This document shows, piece after piece, positions 44,997 to 57,589 of a stretch of DNA of 64,000 bases. Made by a program: the position numbers and the translations under genes. Each line of letters opens with the position of its first letter. Position 1 is the stretch's first letter. Below the pieces are notes generated by a model that searched no databases, was not told where the DNA came from, and saw nothing but the letters and a program-made list of their open reading frames with translations. The stretch is from Anaeramoeba ignava (Eukaryota; Metamonada; Anaeramoebidae): positions 310,001 through 374,000 of the forward strand of contig JAPDFW010000033.1 of assembly GCA_028826165.1 (NCBI GenBank). The letters run 5' to 3'.

Positions 44997-46770
44997 TTAA
45001 ACACCTAAATAATCTTGAGAAATTGTAGCCATTCCGACCATCTAATTGAATAAATAAGAAAAGGATGAAAAAATGAGAGAAAAATTTAAAAAAAATGAGA
45101 GAAAATTCTTTTTTGTTTTTTTACTTTATTTTCATCAACAACAAAAACTTTAATTCTAACATGCGAACCTATTTGGATTTTACGAGATTCATCTGGGCTT
45201 TTAAAACATGGAGGTGTTGAATTTGGATCATAAGTCATATCTTCTGGAATATTTTTTGAGTATACCAATACACTTAAAGGACCGACGTTAACAGTAAATC
45301 CAGCCTTTGGATCAATATCAATTTTAAATTTTAAATCAAATTTTAAATTTTAAATCAATTTTAATTTTATATCAAATTTTAAATTTTAAATCAAATTTTA
45401 ATTTTATATCAATTTTAAATCAATTTTATATCAATTTTAAATCAATTTAATATCAATTTTATATCAATTTTAAATCAAATTTAAATCAATTTTAAATCAA
45501 TTTTAAATCAATTTTATATCAATTTTATATCAATTTTAAATTAATTTTATATCAATTTTAAATTAATTTTATATCAATTTTATATCAATTTTAAATCAAT
45601 TTTAAATCAATTTTATATCAATTTTATATCAATTTTATATCAATTTTAAATCAATTTTATATCAATTTTATATCAATTTTAATTTTAAATCAATTTTAAA
45701 TTAATTTTAAATCAATTTTATATCAATTTTTAAATCAATCAATTTTTTTATATCAATTTTAAATCAATTTTTATCAATCAATTTTAAATCAATTTTAATT
45801 AATTTTATATCAATTTTATATCAATTTTATATCAATTTTAAATCAATTTTATATTTCAATTTTAAATCAATTTTAATCAATTTTAAATCAATTTTTATAT
45901 TAATTTTATATCAATTTTATATCAATTTTTATATCAATTTTATATTAATTTTATATCAATTTTTATATTCAATTTTTTTATCAATTTTTATAATTTTTTT
46001 TATATCAATTTTTATATCAATTTTAAATTAATTTTAATTCAATTTTATATTAATTTTAAATCAATTTTAAATCAATTTTAAATTAATTTTAAATCAATTT
46101 TAAATCAATTTTATATCAATTTTATATTAATTTTTAATTCAATTTTTTTTATATCAATTTTATATCATTTTTATCAATTTTATCAAATTTTAAATCAATT
46201 TTTATATCAATTTTATATCAATTTTATATCAATTTTAAATCAATTTTAAATCAATTTTATATCAATTTTATATCAATTTTATATCAATTTAATATCAATT
46301 TTAAATTTTATATCAATTTTATATCAATTTAATATCAATTTTAAATCAATTTTATATCAATTTTATATAAATTTTAAATCAATTTTATATCAATTTTAAT
46401 TCAATTTAATATCAATTTTAATTCAATTTTAAATCAATTTTAATTCAATTTTATATTAATTTTAAATTTAATTTCCAATTAAATCTACTTCAGAAATTAA
46501 CTCAACAATTCCATTAACAATTTCATTTTTAAAAATATGAAAAACAACAGCTTCATATTGAATAGGAAAAACAGCATAACCAGTATTGTCTTCTATTCTT
46601 GCTTTTCCAACAACAGACATTTGTATAACAGAAACAATATAACCCCATTTAGGATGTGTTGTTCCTTCAACTTCTTGTTCAAATTTTTCTTTGATTGTTT
46701 CTTGTAAATGAGGTCCCAAATCTTTGGGATGAATTCTTAAATTATAATTTAAAATTAATCGAAAAAACAT
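44997..46770 (-). CDS. RPB7: RNA polymerase II subunit RPB7
   Basis: Subunit of the RPB4/7 stalk that contacts nascent RNA. Exons 46770-46489, 45304-45125 and 45041-44997 join in phase 0 to 168 residues (171 in human). Exon 1 gives MFFRLILNYNLRIHPKDLGP, VEGTTHPKWGYIVSV and YEAVVFHIFKNEIVNGIVEL. Exon 2 supplies the S1 domain with GFTVNVGPLSVLVYS, MTYDPNSTPPCF and VRIKVFVVDENK. Exon 3 gives MVGMATISQDYLGV. The first donor is placed at GAA|GTAGAT because this restores the family length exactly between the IVNGIV and GFTV segments; the in-frame codons after it are intronic. Intron 1 is about 1.2 kb of 11-bp satellite; intron 2 is short and ordinary. Confidence 0.94.
45320..46466. repeat. A(A/T)ATCAATTTT 11-bp satellite in RPB7 intron 1
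   Basis: Tandem 11-bp units AAATCAATTTT and ATATCAATTTT. The same unit fills introns of the membrane-protein genes at 51.9-53.4 kb and 56.2-57.1 kb. Confidence 0.92.
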
Positions 46771-47015
46771 TTTTTTTTTTCAATTAAAATAGAAAAATGA
46801 AAAATGAAAAATGAAAATGAAAAATTAAAAATTAAAAATGAAAATGAAAAAATTAAAAAATTAAAAATTAAAAAATTAATTATTGTTAGCAAAATTCATT
46901 CAATTTTTGGAAAATGAAAATATTTTATCAAAAAAAAATCAAATCAAAAAAAAATAACATTCTTTTTTTCTGATTAAAATTTTTCATTTCAAATTGAAGA
47001 AGATTTTGATAAGAA

Positions 47016-50000
47016 TTATCTGTGAGTTGCAAAGAAAATCATACCAAGTACAAATCCAAGGAAATTTAAAGAAATAATTGTTATTGAATCAGCCATAGTA
47101 ACACTCCAAAGTTTTCCACATTGATCTTTCTAAAAATTTTGTTATAAATTTAATTATAAATTTAATTATAAATTTTGTTATAAATTTAATTATAAATTTT
47201 GTTATAAATTTAATTATAAATTTTATTATAAATTTAATTATAAATTTAATTATAAATTTAGTTATAAATTTAATTATAAATTTAATTATAAATTTAATTA
47301 TAAATTTAATTATAAATTTAATTATAAATTTAATTATAAATTTTGTTATAAATTTAATTATAAATTTTGTTATAAATTTAATTATAAATTTAATTATAGA
47401 TTTAATTATAAATTTAATTATAAATTTAATTATAAATTTAATTATAAATATAATTATAGATTTAATTATAAATTTAATTATAAATTTTATTTTAGATTTA
47501 ATTATAAATTTAATTATAAATATAATTATAAATTTAATTATAAATTTAATTATAAATTTAATTATAAATTTAATTATAAATTTAATTATAAATTTAATTA
47601 TAAATTTAATTATAAATTTAATTATAAATTTTAATTATAAATTTTAATTATAAATATAATTATAAATTTAATTATAAATTTTATTATAAATTTAATTATA
47701 AATTTAATTATAAATTTAATTATAAATTTAATTATAAATTTAATTATAAATTTAATTATAAATTTAATTATAAATTTAATTATAAATTTAATTATAAATT
47801 TAATTATAAATTTAATTATAAATTTAATTATAAATTTAATTATAAATTTAATTATAAATTTAATTTATAAATTTAATTATAAATTTAATTATAAATTTAA
47901 TTATAAATTTAATTATAAATTTTAATTATAAAATTTATTTATAAATTTAATTATAAATTTAATTATAAAATTTATTTATAAATTTAATTATAAAATTTAA
48001 TTATAAATTTAATTATAAATTTAATTATAAATTTAATTATAAATTTTGTTATAAATTTAATTATAAATTTAATTATAAATTTAATTATAAATTTAATTAT
48101 AAATTTTGTTATAAATTTAATTATAAATTTAATTATAAATTTTATTATAGATTTAATTATAAATTTAGTTTAGATTTAATTATAAATTTAATTATAAATT
48201 TTGTTATAAATTTAATTATAAATTTAATTATAAATTTTGTTATAAATTTAATTATAAATTTAATTATAAATTTAATTATAAATTTAATTATAAATTTAAT
48301 TATAAATTTAATTATAAATTTAATTATAAATTTAATTATAAATTTAATTATAAATTTTAATTATAAATTTTAATTATAAATTTAATTATAAATTTAATTA
48401 TAAATTTAATTATAAATTTAATTATAAATTTAATTATAAATTTAATTATAAATTTTGTTTTAAATTTAATTATAAATTTAATTATAAATTTAATTATAAA
48501 TTTTGTTATAAATTTAATTATAAATTTAGTTATAAATTTAATTATAAATTTAAATTTAATTATAAATTTAATTATAAATTTAGTTATAAATTTAGTTATA
48601 AATTTTAATTATAAATTTAATTATAAATTTAATTATAAATTTAATTATAAATTTAATTATAAATTTAATTATAAATTTAATTATAAATTTAATTATAAAT
48701 TTAATTATAAATTTTGTTTTAAATTTAATTATAAAATTTATTTTAGATTTAATTATAAATTTTGATTATAAATTTAATTATAAATTTTATTTATAAATTT
48801 AATTATAAATTTTGTTATAAATTTAATTATAAATTTAATTATAAATTTAATTATAAATTTGATTATAAATTTAATTATAAATTTTGTTATAAATTTAATT
48901 ATAAATTTAATTATAAATTTAATTATAAATTTAATTATAAATTTAGTTATAAATTTTGTTTTAGATTTAATTATAAATTTTGTTATAAATTTAATTATAG
49001 ATTTAGTTATAAATTTAATTATAAATTTAATTATAAATTTAGTTATAAATTTTATATAAATTATTTTGAATTTTGATTTAAATTTAATTATAAATTTAGT
49101 TATAAATTTAATTATAGATTTAATTATAGATTTAATTATAAATTTTAATTTATAAATTTTGTTATAAATTTTGTTATAAATTTTGTTATAAATTTAATTA
49201 TAAATTTAGTTATAAAATTTTGTTATAAATTTAATTATAAATATTATTATAAATTTATAACTAAATTTAATTATAAATTTAATTATAAATTTAATTATAA
49301 ATTTAATTTTAAATTTAGTTATAAATTTAGTTATAAATTTTAATTATAAATTTTGTTGTAAATTTTGTTATAAATTTAATTATAAATTTTGTTATAAATT
49401 TTGTTATAAATTTAATTATAAATTTAATTATAAATTTAATTATAAATTTTATTATAAATTTAATTATAAATTTTGTTATAAATTTAATTATAAATTTAAT
49501 TATAAATTTAATTATAAATTTTGTTATAAATTTAATTATAAATTTTGTTATAAATTTAATTATAAATTTTGTTATAAATTTAATTATAGATTTAATTATA
49601 AATTTTGAAATAAATTTAATTATAAATTTAATTATAAATTTAGTTATAAATTTAATTATAAATTTAATTATAAATTTTGAAATAAATTTAATTATAAATT
49701 TAATTATAAATTTAATTATAAATTTAATTATAATTTTATAAATTTAGTTATAAATTTAATTATAAATTTTGTTATAAATTTAGTTATAAATTTAATTATA
49801 AATTTAATTATAAAATTTATTTTAGATTTAATTATAAATTTTGTTTTAGATTTTGTTATAAATTTTCAAATGAAAAAAAAAAATTTACAACTCCATCTTT
49901 TGAAGCCCAAACAAGACCAACAACAGACCAAACAAATAAAAACAAACTTAAACCAGTTGAAGTAGCAGATCTAGATTGGTATTGATCAACAACCATTGAG

Positions 50001-50279
50001 CTCAAATAAGAAAGAACAATTCCACCACCAAAAGTTACATTGCAAACTAAAATCCAACTCCAAAGTTTTTCAGAACAATCAATATTTCGATCTGGATAAG
50101 CAATAAGTAATGATGGCACCATAAATACTGCAATTACTAAAAGTAAACAAATACCTGAAATCACAATTACGAATATTAACGAACTAATTAAATCATTATT
50201 TAATTCAAAAATTATTTTATTTATTAAAAAGAAATTATTTAATTAATCAAGAATACTTTGATTTATCTGGTTTTTTCAT
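47016..50279 (-). CDS. Small four-helix membrane protein, array copy 1
   Basis: Family not recognised. Exons 50279-50257, 50183-49889 and 47129-47016; 143 residues. Four predicted transmembrane segments: VIVISGICLLLVIAVFMVP, LWSWILVCNVTFGGGIVLS, TGLSLFLFVWSVVGLVWA and a last one in exon 3 (SITIISLNFLGFVLGMIFF). Two extracytoplasmic or lumenal Cys sites, NIDCSEKLW and KDQCGKLW, look like related half-repeats (C-x-K-L-W). The most divergent of five tandem copies: different N terminus (MKKPDKSN), KLWSVTMAD in place of KLYNVALGD, and a short C-terminal tail. The last intron is 2.8 kb of TTTAATTATAAA satellite. A channel-subunit or claudin-like scaffold role is possible but unsupported. Confidence 0.72.
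47135..49868. repeat. TTTAATTATAAA 12-bp satellite in copy 1 intron 2
   Basis: About 2.7 kb of the near-palindromic 12-mer TTTAATTATAAA with TTTTGTTATAAA and TTTAGTTATAAA variants, the longest satellite intron in the window. Confidence 0.93.
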
Positions 50280-50434
50280 TTTGCTATTTAAAAAAAAGAA
50301 TAAAAAGAAAAAGAATAAAAAAAGAAAAAAATGAATTATTTTTTTTTATTGAAAATTAAAAAATGAAAAATTAAAATGAAAAATTGAAAAATTAAAATGA
50401 AAAATTGAAAAGAATTTTTTTTGTTAAATCAATC

Positions 50435-51495
50435 TTAATCCCTTCCAAAAGAACGACCACCAAATAAGCAACTAATGATATTCAACACAATAATAACGGT
50501 AGAATCTCCTAAAGTAACATTATATAGTTTTCCACATTGATCTTTCTAAAAAATACAAAATAAATTCCAAATTAAATTTAAATCAATTTTATATCAATTT
50601 TAAATTAAATTCCAAATTAAATTTAAATCAATTTTATATCAATTTTAAATTAAATTTTAAAATAAATTCCAAATTAAATTCCAAATTAAATTTTAAATTA
50701 AATTTTAAAATAAATTCCAAATTAAATTTTAAAATAAATTCCAAATTAAATTTTAAAATAAATTCCAAAATAAATTCCAAATTAAATTTTAAATTAAATT
50801 CCAAATTAAATTTTAATTAAATTCCAAATTAAATTTTAAATAAATTCCAAAATAAATTCCAAATTAAATTCCAAATTAAATTCCAAAATAAATTTTAAAT
50901 TAAATTTAAATAAATTCCAAAATAAATTCCAAATTAAATTTTAAATTAAATTCCAAATTAAATTTTAAATTAAATTTAAATTAAATTCCAAATTAAATTC
51001 CAAATTAAATTTTAAAATAAATTTCAAAATAAATTTTAAAATAAATTCCAAAATAAATTCCAAATTCAATTTTAAATTAAATTCCAAATTAAATTCCAAA
51101 TTAAATTTTAAATTACAACTCCATCTGATTTTGCCCAAACATAGCCAATAATAGCCCAACAAAGTAAGAAAGTACTTATTACCAAATTAAGGATCAAGAA
51201 AGGAATGAGAATATCAACTTGAGAAAGAATCAAATAAATTGCAATAATTGAAAGAAGAATATTTGCTCCAAAAACTGAATTGCAAACAACAATCCAAGAC
51301 CAAAGATTTTTTGGACAATCAATATCTTTATCAGGATAAGCAACTGCCACTGATGGTGCAATAAAAGCTGTTCCAATAACAAGAAAACAACAAATATAAA
51401 GCGAAATTATAGTCCACGCGCTTTTAAAAAGGAAAATTAATATTTATTTAAAATGATTGTTTTTTTTTTGAAAAATGTTCTTACTCTTTATTCAT
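50435..51495 (-). CDS. Small four-helix membrane protein, array copy 2
   Basis: Exons 51495-51485 (MNK plus two bases), 51420-51117 and 50545-50435; 141 residues. TM1 IISLYICCFLVIGTAFIAP, then AYPDKDIDCPKNLWSWIVVC leading into TM2, TM3 FLILNLVISTFLLCWAIIGY, and the exon-3 KDQCGKLYNVTLGDSTVII segment forming TM4. It ends in a short basic tail, FGGRSFGRD. Splice phases equal those of the other copies (two bases before intron 1, phase 0 at intron 2), confirming common descent. The loop between TM2 and TM3 differs from copies 3-5. Its intron satellite is AAATTAAATTCC, distinct from its neighbours on both sides. Confidence 0.72.
50560..51112. repeat. AAATTAAATTCC 12-bp satellite in copy 2 intron 2
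   Basis: Alternating AAATTAAATTCC, AAATAAATTCC and AAATTAAATTTT units through the intron. Confidence 0.85.
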
Positions 51496-51715
51496 TAAAT
51501 TGATTGATAAATTTGTTAATTGAATAAAACTGAAAAATAAAAAATAAAAAATAAAAAATAAAAAATAAAAATTGTTCCTAAAAAATTATTTTTTTTTTTA
51601 TTGAAAGGTTTTGGAATAAAAGAAGAAAAAAAAGAAGAAAAAGAAGAAAAATAAGAAAAAATAAAAGAAAATTTGGATTTTGAATTGAAAATTAAAAATT
51701 GATCAAATTATCCTT

Positions 51716-53881
51716 TCACATCCTTCCCGCCAAAGCAGAAAAACCAACAACCAACGCCACACAAATAATTAAGCAACCAAGACCATTCAATACAATAATA
51801 GTAATAGAATCTCCTAAAGCAACATTATATAGTTTTCCACATTTATCTTTCTAAAATATTTACAATAAACATTTTAAACCAATTTTAATTCAATTTTAAA
51901 TTAATTTTAAATCAATTTTAAATTGATTTTAAATTAATTTTATATCAATTTTAAATCAATTTTAAATCAATTTTATATCAATTTTATATCAATTTTAAAT
52001 CAATTTTATATTAATTTTAAATCAATTTTATATCAATTTTATATCAATTTTATATTAATTTTAATTCAATTTTATATCAATTTTATATCAATTTTATATT
52101 AATTTTAAATCAATTTTAAATCAATTTTAAATCAATTTTAAATCAATTTTATATCAATTTTATATCAATTTTAAATCAATTTTATATCAATTTTATATCA
52201 ATTTTATATCAATTTTATATCAAATTTAAATCAATTTTATATCAATTTTAAATCAATTTTAAATCAATTTTATATCAATTTTATATTAATTTTATATCAA
52301 TTTTATATTAATTTTATATAAATTTTAAATCAATTTTATATCAATTTTAAATCAATTTTAAATCAATTTTAAATCAATTTTATATCAATTTTATATCAAT
52401 TTTAAATTAATTTTAAATCAATTTTAAATCAATTTTAATTCAATTTTATATCAATTTTAAATCAATTTTAAATCAATTTTAATTTAATTTTATATCAATT
52501 TTATATCAATTTTAAATCAATTTTATATCAATTTTAAATCAATTTTAAATCAATTTTATATCAATTTTAAATTAATTTTATATTAATTTTAATTCAATTT
52601 TAAATCAATTTTAAATCAATTTTATATCAATTTTATATCAATTTTATATTAATTTTATATTAATTTTAAATCAATTTTAAAATAAAATCCAAAATAAATT
52701 CCAAATTAAAATCAATTTTAAATCAATTTTAAATCAATTTTATATCAATTTTAAATCAATTTTATATCAATTTTAATTCAATTTTAAATCAATTTTAAAT
52801 CAATTTTAAATCAATTTTATATTAATTTTAAATCAATTTTAAATTAATTTTAAATAAATTTTAAATCAATTTTAAATCAATTTTAAATCAATTTTAAATT
52901 AATTTTAAATCAATTTTAAATTAATTTTATATCAATTTTAAATCAATTTTATATCAATTTTATATCAATTTTAAATCAATTTTATATCAATTTTAAATCA
53001 ATTTTAAATCAATTTTAAATCAATTTTATATCAATTTTATATCAATTTTAAATCAATTTTATATCAATTTTATATCAATTTTAAATCAATTTTAAATCAA
53101 TTTTAAATTAATTTTAAATCAATTTTAAATTAATTTTAAATAAATTTTATATCAATTTTAAATCAATTTTAAATCAATTTTAAATCAATTTTATATCAAT
53201 TTTAAATTAATTTTAAATCAATTTTAAATTAATTTTAAATCAATTTTAAATCAATTTTATATCAATTTTAAATCAATTTTAAATCAATTTTAAATCAATT
53301 TTATATCAATTTTAAATTAATTTTAAATCAATTTTAAATCAATTTTATATCAATTTTAAATCAATTTTAAATCAATTTTAAATCAATTTTAAATCAATTT
53401 TAAAATAAAATCCAAAATAAATTCCAAATTAAAATCAATTGAAATAATCAAAAATAAAAATTTACAACTCCATCTGAAGTAGCCCAAACAAGACCAGTAA
53501 TAGCCCAAGCAAGTAAGAAAAGACCTAAAAGCATAGAACCACTTTGAAAGTGTTTTTGAGACTCTTGACTGAAAAAACTAGAAATCAAAGAAAGAAAAAT
53601 ACTTGCTCCAAAAACTGAATTGCAAACAACAATCCAATTCCAAAGATTTTTTGGACAATCAATATCTTTATCAGGATAAGCAACTGCTATTGATGGTGCA
53701 ATAAATGCTGCTCCAATAGAAAGAACACAACAAACAGAAATGCACATAATGAGAGCGATTGATCTTTAAACAAATATTTTATTTTAAATTTAATTCGTTA
53801 TTTTTTTACTTTATTTACTTTATTTTTTTATTTTAATTTTGTTCTTAATAATTCTTACTGTGAATCTGAATAGCGATACAT
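51716..53881 (-). CDS. Small four-helix membrane protein, array copy 3
   Basis: Exons 53881-53859 (MYRYSDSQ), 53763-53466 and 51850-51716; 151 residues. TM1 CISVCCVLSIGAAFIAPSI; IDCPKNLWNWIVVCNSVFG into TM2; TM3 LLGLFLLAWAITGLVWA; exon 3 KDKCGKLYNVALGD with TM4 and a short tail ending AGRM. Promoter, exon 1 and exon 2 are almost the same as copy 5 (57589), differing mainly in the TM2-TM3 loop (SSFFSQESQKHFQSGSM here). The start is preceded by TTTTTAAAAAGGAAAATG, shared with copies 4 and 5. The intron is 11-bp satellite. Confidence 0.75.
51870..53443. repeat. A(A/T)ATCAATTTT 11-bp satellite in copy 3 intron 2
   Basis: About 1.6 kb of the same 11-bp units as in the RPB7 intron, with a short AAATCCAAAATAAATTCC island near 52680 repeated at 53405. 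Confidence 0.93.
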
Positions 53882-54209
53882 TTTCCTTTTTAAAAATAAA
53901 AAATAAAATAAATAAAAAATTTGATGAAAGGATTGAAAAAAAAAATTTTTTTTTCTTTTCTATTTTTTCTCCTTTCAATTTCAATTTTTTTTCTCCTTTT
54001 ATTTTAATTGAATTTACAAAATGGTTTAATTTGAAAATAAATTAAAAATGATTATTTGTTTTATTTTGAAAAGATTTGATGAAGATTTTTAATTCATTTG
54101 AGCCAAGAAAATAAAAGAAAAAATAAAAGAAATAAAAGAAAGAATAAAAGAAAAAATAAAAGAAAATTTGATTTTGGATTGAAAATTGAAAATTGATCAA
54201 ATTATCCTT

Positions 54210-54882
54210 TCACATCCCTTTCTTCAAGAAAGAAAGACCAACAACCAACGTCACACAAATAATTAAGCAACCAAGACCATTCAACACAATAATAACAATA
54301 GAATCTCCTAAAGCAACATTATATAGTTTTCCACATTTATCTTTCTAAAATATTTACAATAAACATTTTAAATTTTAATTCAAAATTAAAATTAAATCAA
54401 AATCCAAAAATTGAAAAATTAAATTTAAATCAAAATTTAATCAAAATTTAATCAAAATTTAAATTGAAAAAAATTTACAACTCCATCTGAAGTAGCCCAA
54501 ACAAGTCCAACAATAGACCAAGTAAGTAAGAAAAATGACACAAATATAGAACCACTTTGAATATGTTTTTGAAGACTTTTACGCAAAAAACTAATAACCA
54601 AAGAAAGAAAAATACTTGCTCCAAAAGCTGAATTGCAAACAACAATCCAAGTCCAAAGATTTTTTGGACAATCAATATCTTTATCAGGATAAGCAACTGC
54701 TATTGAAGGTGCAATAAATGCTGCTCCAATAGAAAGAACACAACAAACAGAAACCCACATTATAAGACCCATTGATCTGTTAAACAAATATTAAACAAAT
54801 GTTAATTTAATGTTAATTTAATTTTAATTTAATTTTAATTTATTTTTTTAATAATTTACTGTGGTTGATAATTTGGATACAT
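54210..54882 (-). CDS. Small four-helix membrane protein, array copy 4 (compact)
   Basis: Exons 54882-54860 (MYPNYQPQ), 54776-54479 and 54344-54210; 151 residues. Same topology: TM1 WVSVCCVLSIGAAFIAPSI, IDCPKNLWTWIVVCNSAFG into TM2, TM3 VSFFLLTWSIVGLVWA, exon 3 KDKCGKLYNVALGDSIVII with TM4 and a tail ending LKKGM. Intron 2 is only about 135 bases, a mix of AAATTTAAATCAAAA units, compared with 1-2.8 kb in copies 1, 3 and 5. This shows that the long satellites are not needed for splicing and makes it a useful reference for array growth in the sister copies. Confidence 0.75.
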
Positions 54883-55146
54883 TTTCCTTTTTAAAAATTA
54901 AAATTGTAAGAGAAAAAATAATAAAAAAAAATTTGATGAAAGAACTTCGAAAAAAAAAAATTTTTTTCCTTTTGGATTTTTTTTGCTTTCAAATTTAATT
55001 TAATTTGAAAATCAATTTTTTATTTTGAAAAGTTTTTTTGAAGATTTTTAATTCTTTTGATAAAAAAAAAGAAATAAAAATATAAAAGAAATAAAAGAAA
55101 AAATTTGATTTTTAATTTGGATTTTGAATTGAAAATTAAAAATTGA

Positions 55147-55293
55147 TCAAATTATCCTTTCACATCCTTCCCCCCAAAGCAGAAAAACCATCAACAACGT
55201 CACACAAACGATCAAACAACCAAGACCATTCAATGCAACAATAGTAATAGAATCTCCTAAAGCAACATTATATAGTTTTCCACATTGATCTTT
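55147..55293 (-). pseudogene. Orphan terminal exon of the four-helix family
   Basis: An acceptor TTTTAG followed by KDQCGKLYNVALGDSITIV and ALNGLGCLIV matches exon 3 of copy 5 almost exactly, but no exon 1 or 2 precedes it before copy 5. Relative to copy 3, one base is missing after VTL, so the tail reads MVFLLWGEGCERII instead of the usual short ending. It lies in a duplicated segment (about 54985-55810 against 55812-56600) downstream of copy 5's own last exon. It could be a dead remnant or an alternative 3' exon for copy 5, since the acceptor and TM4 are intact. Confidence 0.7.
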
Positions 55294-55319
55294 CTAAAAT
55301 ATTTACAATAAACATTTTA

Positions 55320-55815
55320 AATCTTGATTCCAATTTAAATCAATTTTAAATCAATTTTATATTAATTTTAAATCAATTTTATATCAATTTTAAATCAATT
55401 TTAAATCAATTTTATATCAATTTTATATCAATTTTAAATCAATTTTAAATCAATTTTATATCAATTTTAAATCAATTTTAAATCAATTTTAAATCAATTT
55501 TATATCAATTTTAAATCAATTTTAAATCAATTTTATATTAATTTTAAATCAATTTTAAATCAATTTTAAATCAATTTTATATCAATTTTAAATCAATTTT
55601 ATATCAATTTTAAATCAATTTTAAATCAATTTTATATCAATTTTATATCAATTTTAAATCAATTTTAAATCAATTTTAAATCAATTTTAAATCAATTTTA
55701 AATTAATTTCAAATCAATTTTATATCAATTTTAAATCAATTTTATATCAATTTTAAATCAATTTTAAATCAATTTTAAATCAATTTTATATCAATTTTAA
55801 ATCAATTTTATATCA
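55320..55815. repeat. A(A/T)ATCAATTTT 11-bp satellite upstream of orphan exon
   Basis: About 500 bases of the 11-bp unit, followed by a unique flank that is a near copy of 54985-55140. Confidence 0.9.
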
Positions 55816-56007
55816 ATTTTATATCAAATTTAATTTAATTTGAAAATCAATTTTTTATTTTGAAAAGTTTTGTTTAAGATTTTTAATTCTTTTGATAAAA
55901 AAAAAGAAATAAAAATATAGAAGAAATGAAAGAAAAGAAATAAAAGAAGATTTGATTTTGGATTGAAAATTGAGAATTGAAAATTGAAAATTGATTAAAT
56001 TATGTTT

Positions 56008-57589
56008 TCACACTCTCCCCAAAGCAGAAATACCAACAGCCAACGCCACACAAACGATCAAACAACCAAGACCATTCAATGCAACAATAGTAATAGAATC
56101 TCCTAAAGCAACATTATATAGTTTTCCACATTGATCTTTCTAAAATATTTACAATAAACATTTTAAATTTTGATTCCAATTTAAATCAATTTTAAATCAA
56201 TTTTATATTAATTTTAAATCAATTTTATATCAATTTTAAATCAATTTTATTTCAATTTTAAATCAATTTTAAATCAATTTTATATCAATTTTATATCAAT
56301 TTTAAATTAATTTTAAATTAATTTTATATCAATTTTAAATCAATTTTAAATCAATTTTAAATCAATTTTAAATCAATTTTAAATCAATTTTAAATCAATT
56401 TTAAATCAATTTTAAATCAATTTTAAATCAATTTTATATCAATTTTATATCAATTTTAAATCAATTTTAAATCAATTTTATATCAATTTTAAATCAATTT
56501 TATATCAATTTTAAATCAATTTTATATCAATTTTAAATCAATTTTAAATCAATTTTAAATCTTAAAAATTTTAAATCAATTTTAATTTAATTTCATATCA
56601 ATTTTTAAATCAATTTTAAATCAATTTTAAAATCAATTTTAAATCAATTTTAATTCAATTTTATATCAATTTTTAAATCAATTTTATATCAATTTTATAT
56701 CAATTTTTAAATCAATTTTAAATTAATTTTTATATCAATTTTAAATCAATTTTATATTAATTTTTAATTCAATTTTATATCAATTTTATATCAATTTTAA
56801 ATCAATTTTAAATCAATTTTAAATCAATTTTAAATCAATTTTATATCAATTTTATATCAATTTTAAATTAATTTTAAATTAATTTCATATCAATTTTAAA
56901 TCAATTTTAAATCAATTTTAAATCAATTTTAAATCAATTTTATATCAATTTTAAATCAATTTTAAATCAATTTTAAATCAATTTTATATCAATTTTAAAT
57001 CAATTTTAAATCAATTTTAAATCAATTTTAAATCAATTTTATATCAATTTTAAATCAATTTTATATCAATTTTAAATCAATTTTAAATCAATTTTAAATC
57101 AATTTTAAATCAATTTTAAATCAATTTTAAATCAATTTTAAATCAATTGAAATAATCAAAAATAAAAATTTACAACTCCATCTGAAGTAGCCCAAACAAG
57201 ACCAGTAATAGCCCAAGCAAGTAAGAAAATACTCAAAAACATAGAAAGGAATTGATTTCTTTTTTGAAAATCTTCACCAAAAAAAGTACCAGCAAGAGAA
57301 AGAAAAATACTTGCTCCAAAAATTGAATTGCAAACAACAATCCAATTCCAAAGATTTTTTGGACAATCAATATCTTTATCAGGATAAGCAACTGCTATTG
57401 ATGGTGCAATAAATGCTGCTCCAATAGAAAGAATACAACAAACAGAAATGCACATAATGAGAGCGATTGATCTTTAAACAAATATTTTATTTTAAATTTA
57501 ATTCGTTATTTTTTTATTTTATTTACTTTATTTTTAATTTTTAATTTTGTTCTTAATAATTCTTACTGTGAATCTGAATAGCGATACAT
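56008..57589 (-). CDS. Small four-helix membrane protein, array copy 5
   Basis: Exons 57589-57567 (MYRYSDSQ), 57471-57174 and 56139-56008; 150 residues. TM1 CISVCCILSIGAAFIAPSI, IDCPKNLWNWIVVCNSIFG into TM2, loop GTFFGEDFQKRNQF, TM3 MFLSIFLLAWAITGLVWA, exon 3 KDQCGKLYNVALGDSITIV with TM4 and tail ending ALGRV. Nearly identical in exons 1-2 and promoter to copy 3, but its exon 3 is closest to the orphan exon at 55147, so exons have been reassorted by duplication or gene conversion. The intron is 11-bp satellite. Confidence 0.75.
56165..57148. repeat. A(A/T)ATCAATTTT 11-bp satellite in copy 5 intron 2
   Basis: About 1 kb of 11-bp units; 12-bp variants with one extra T are clustered at 56570-56770. 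Confidence 0.92.
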
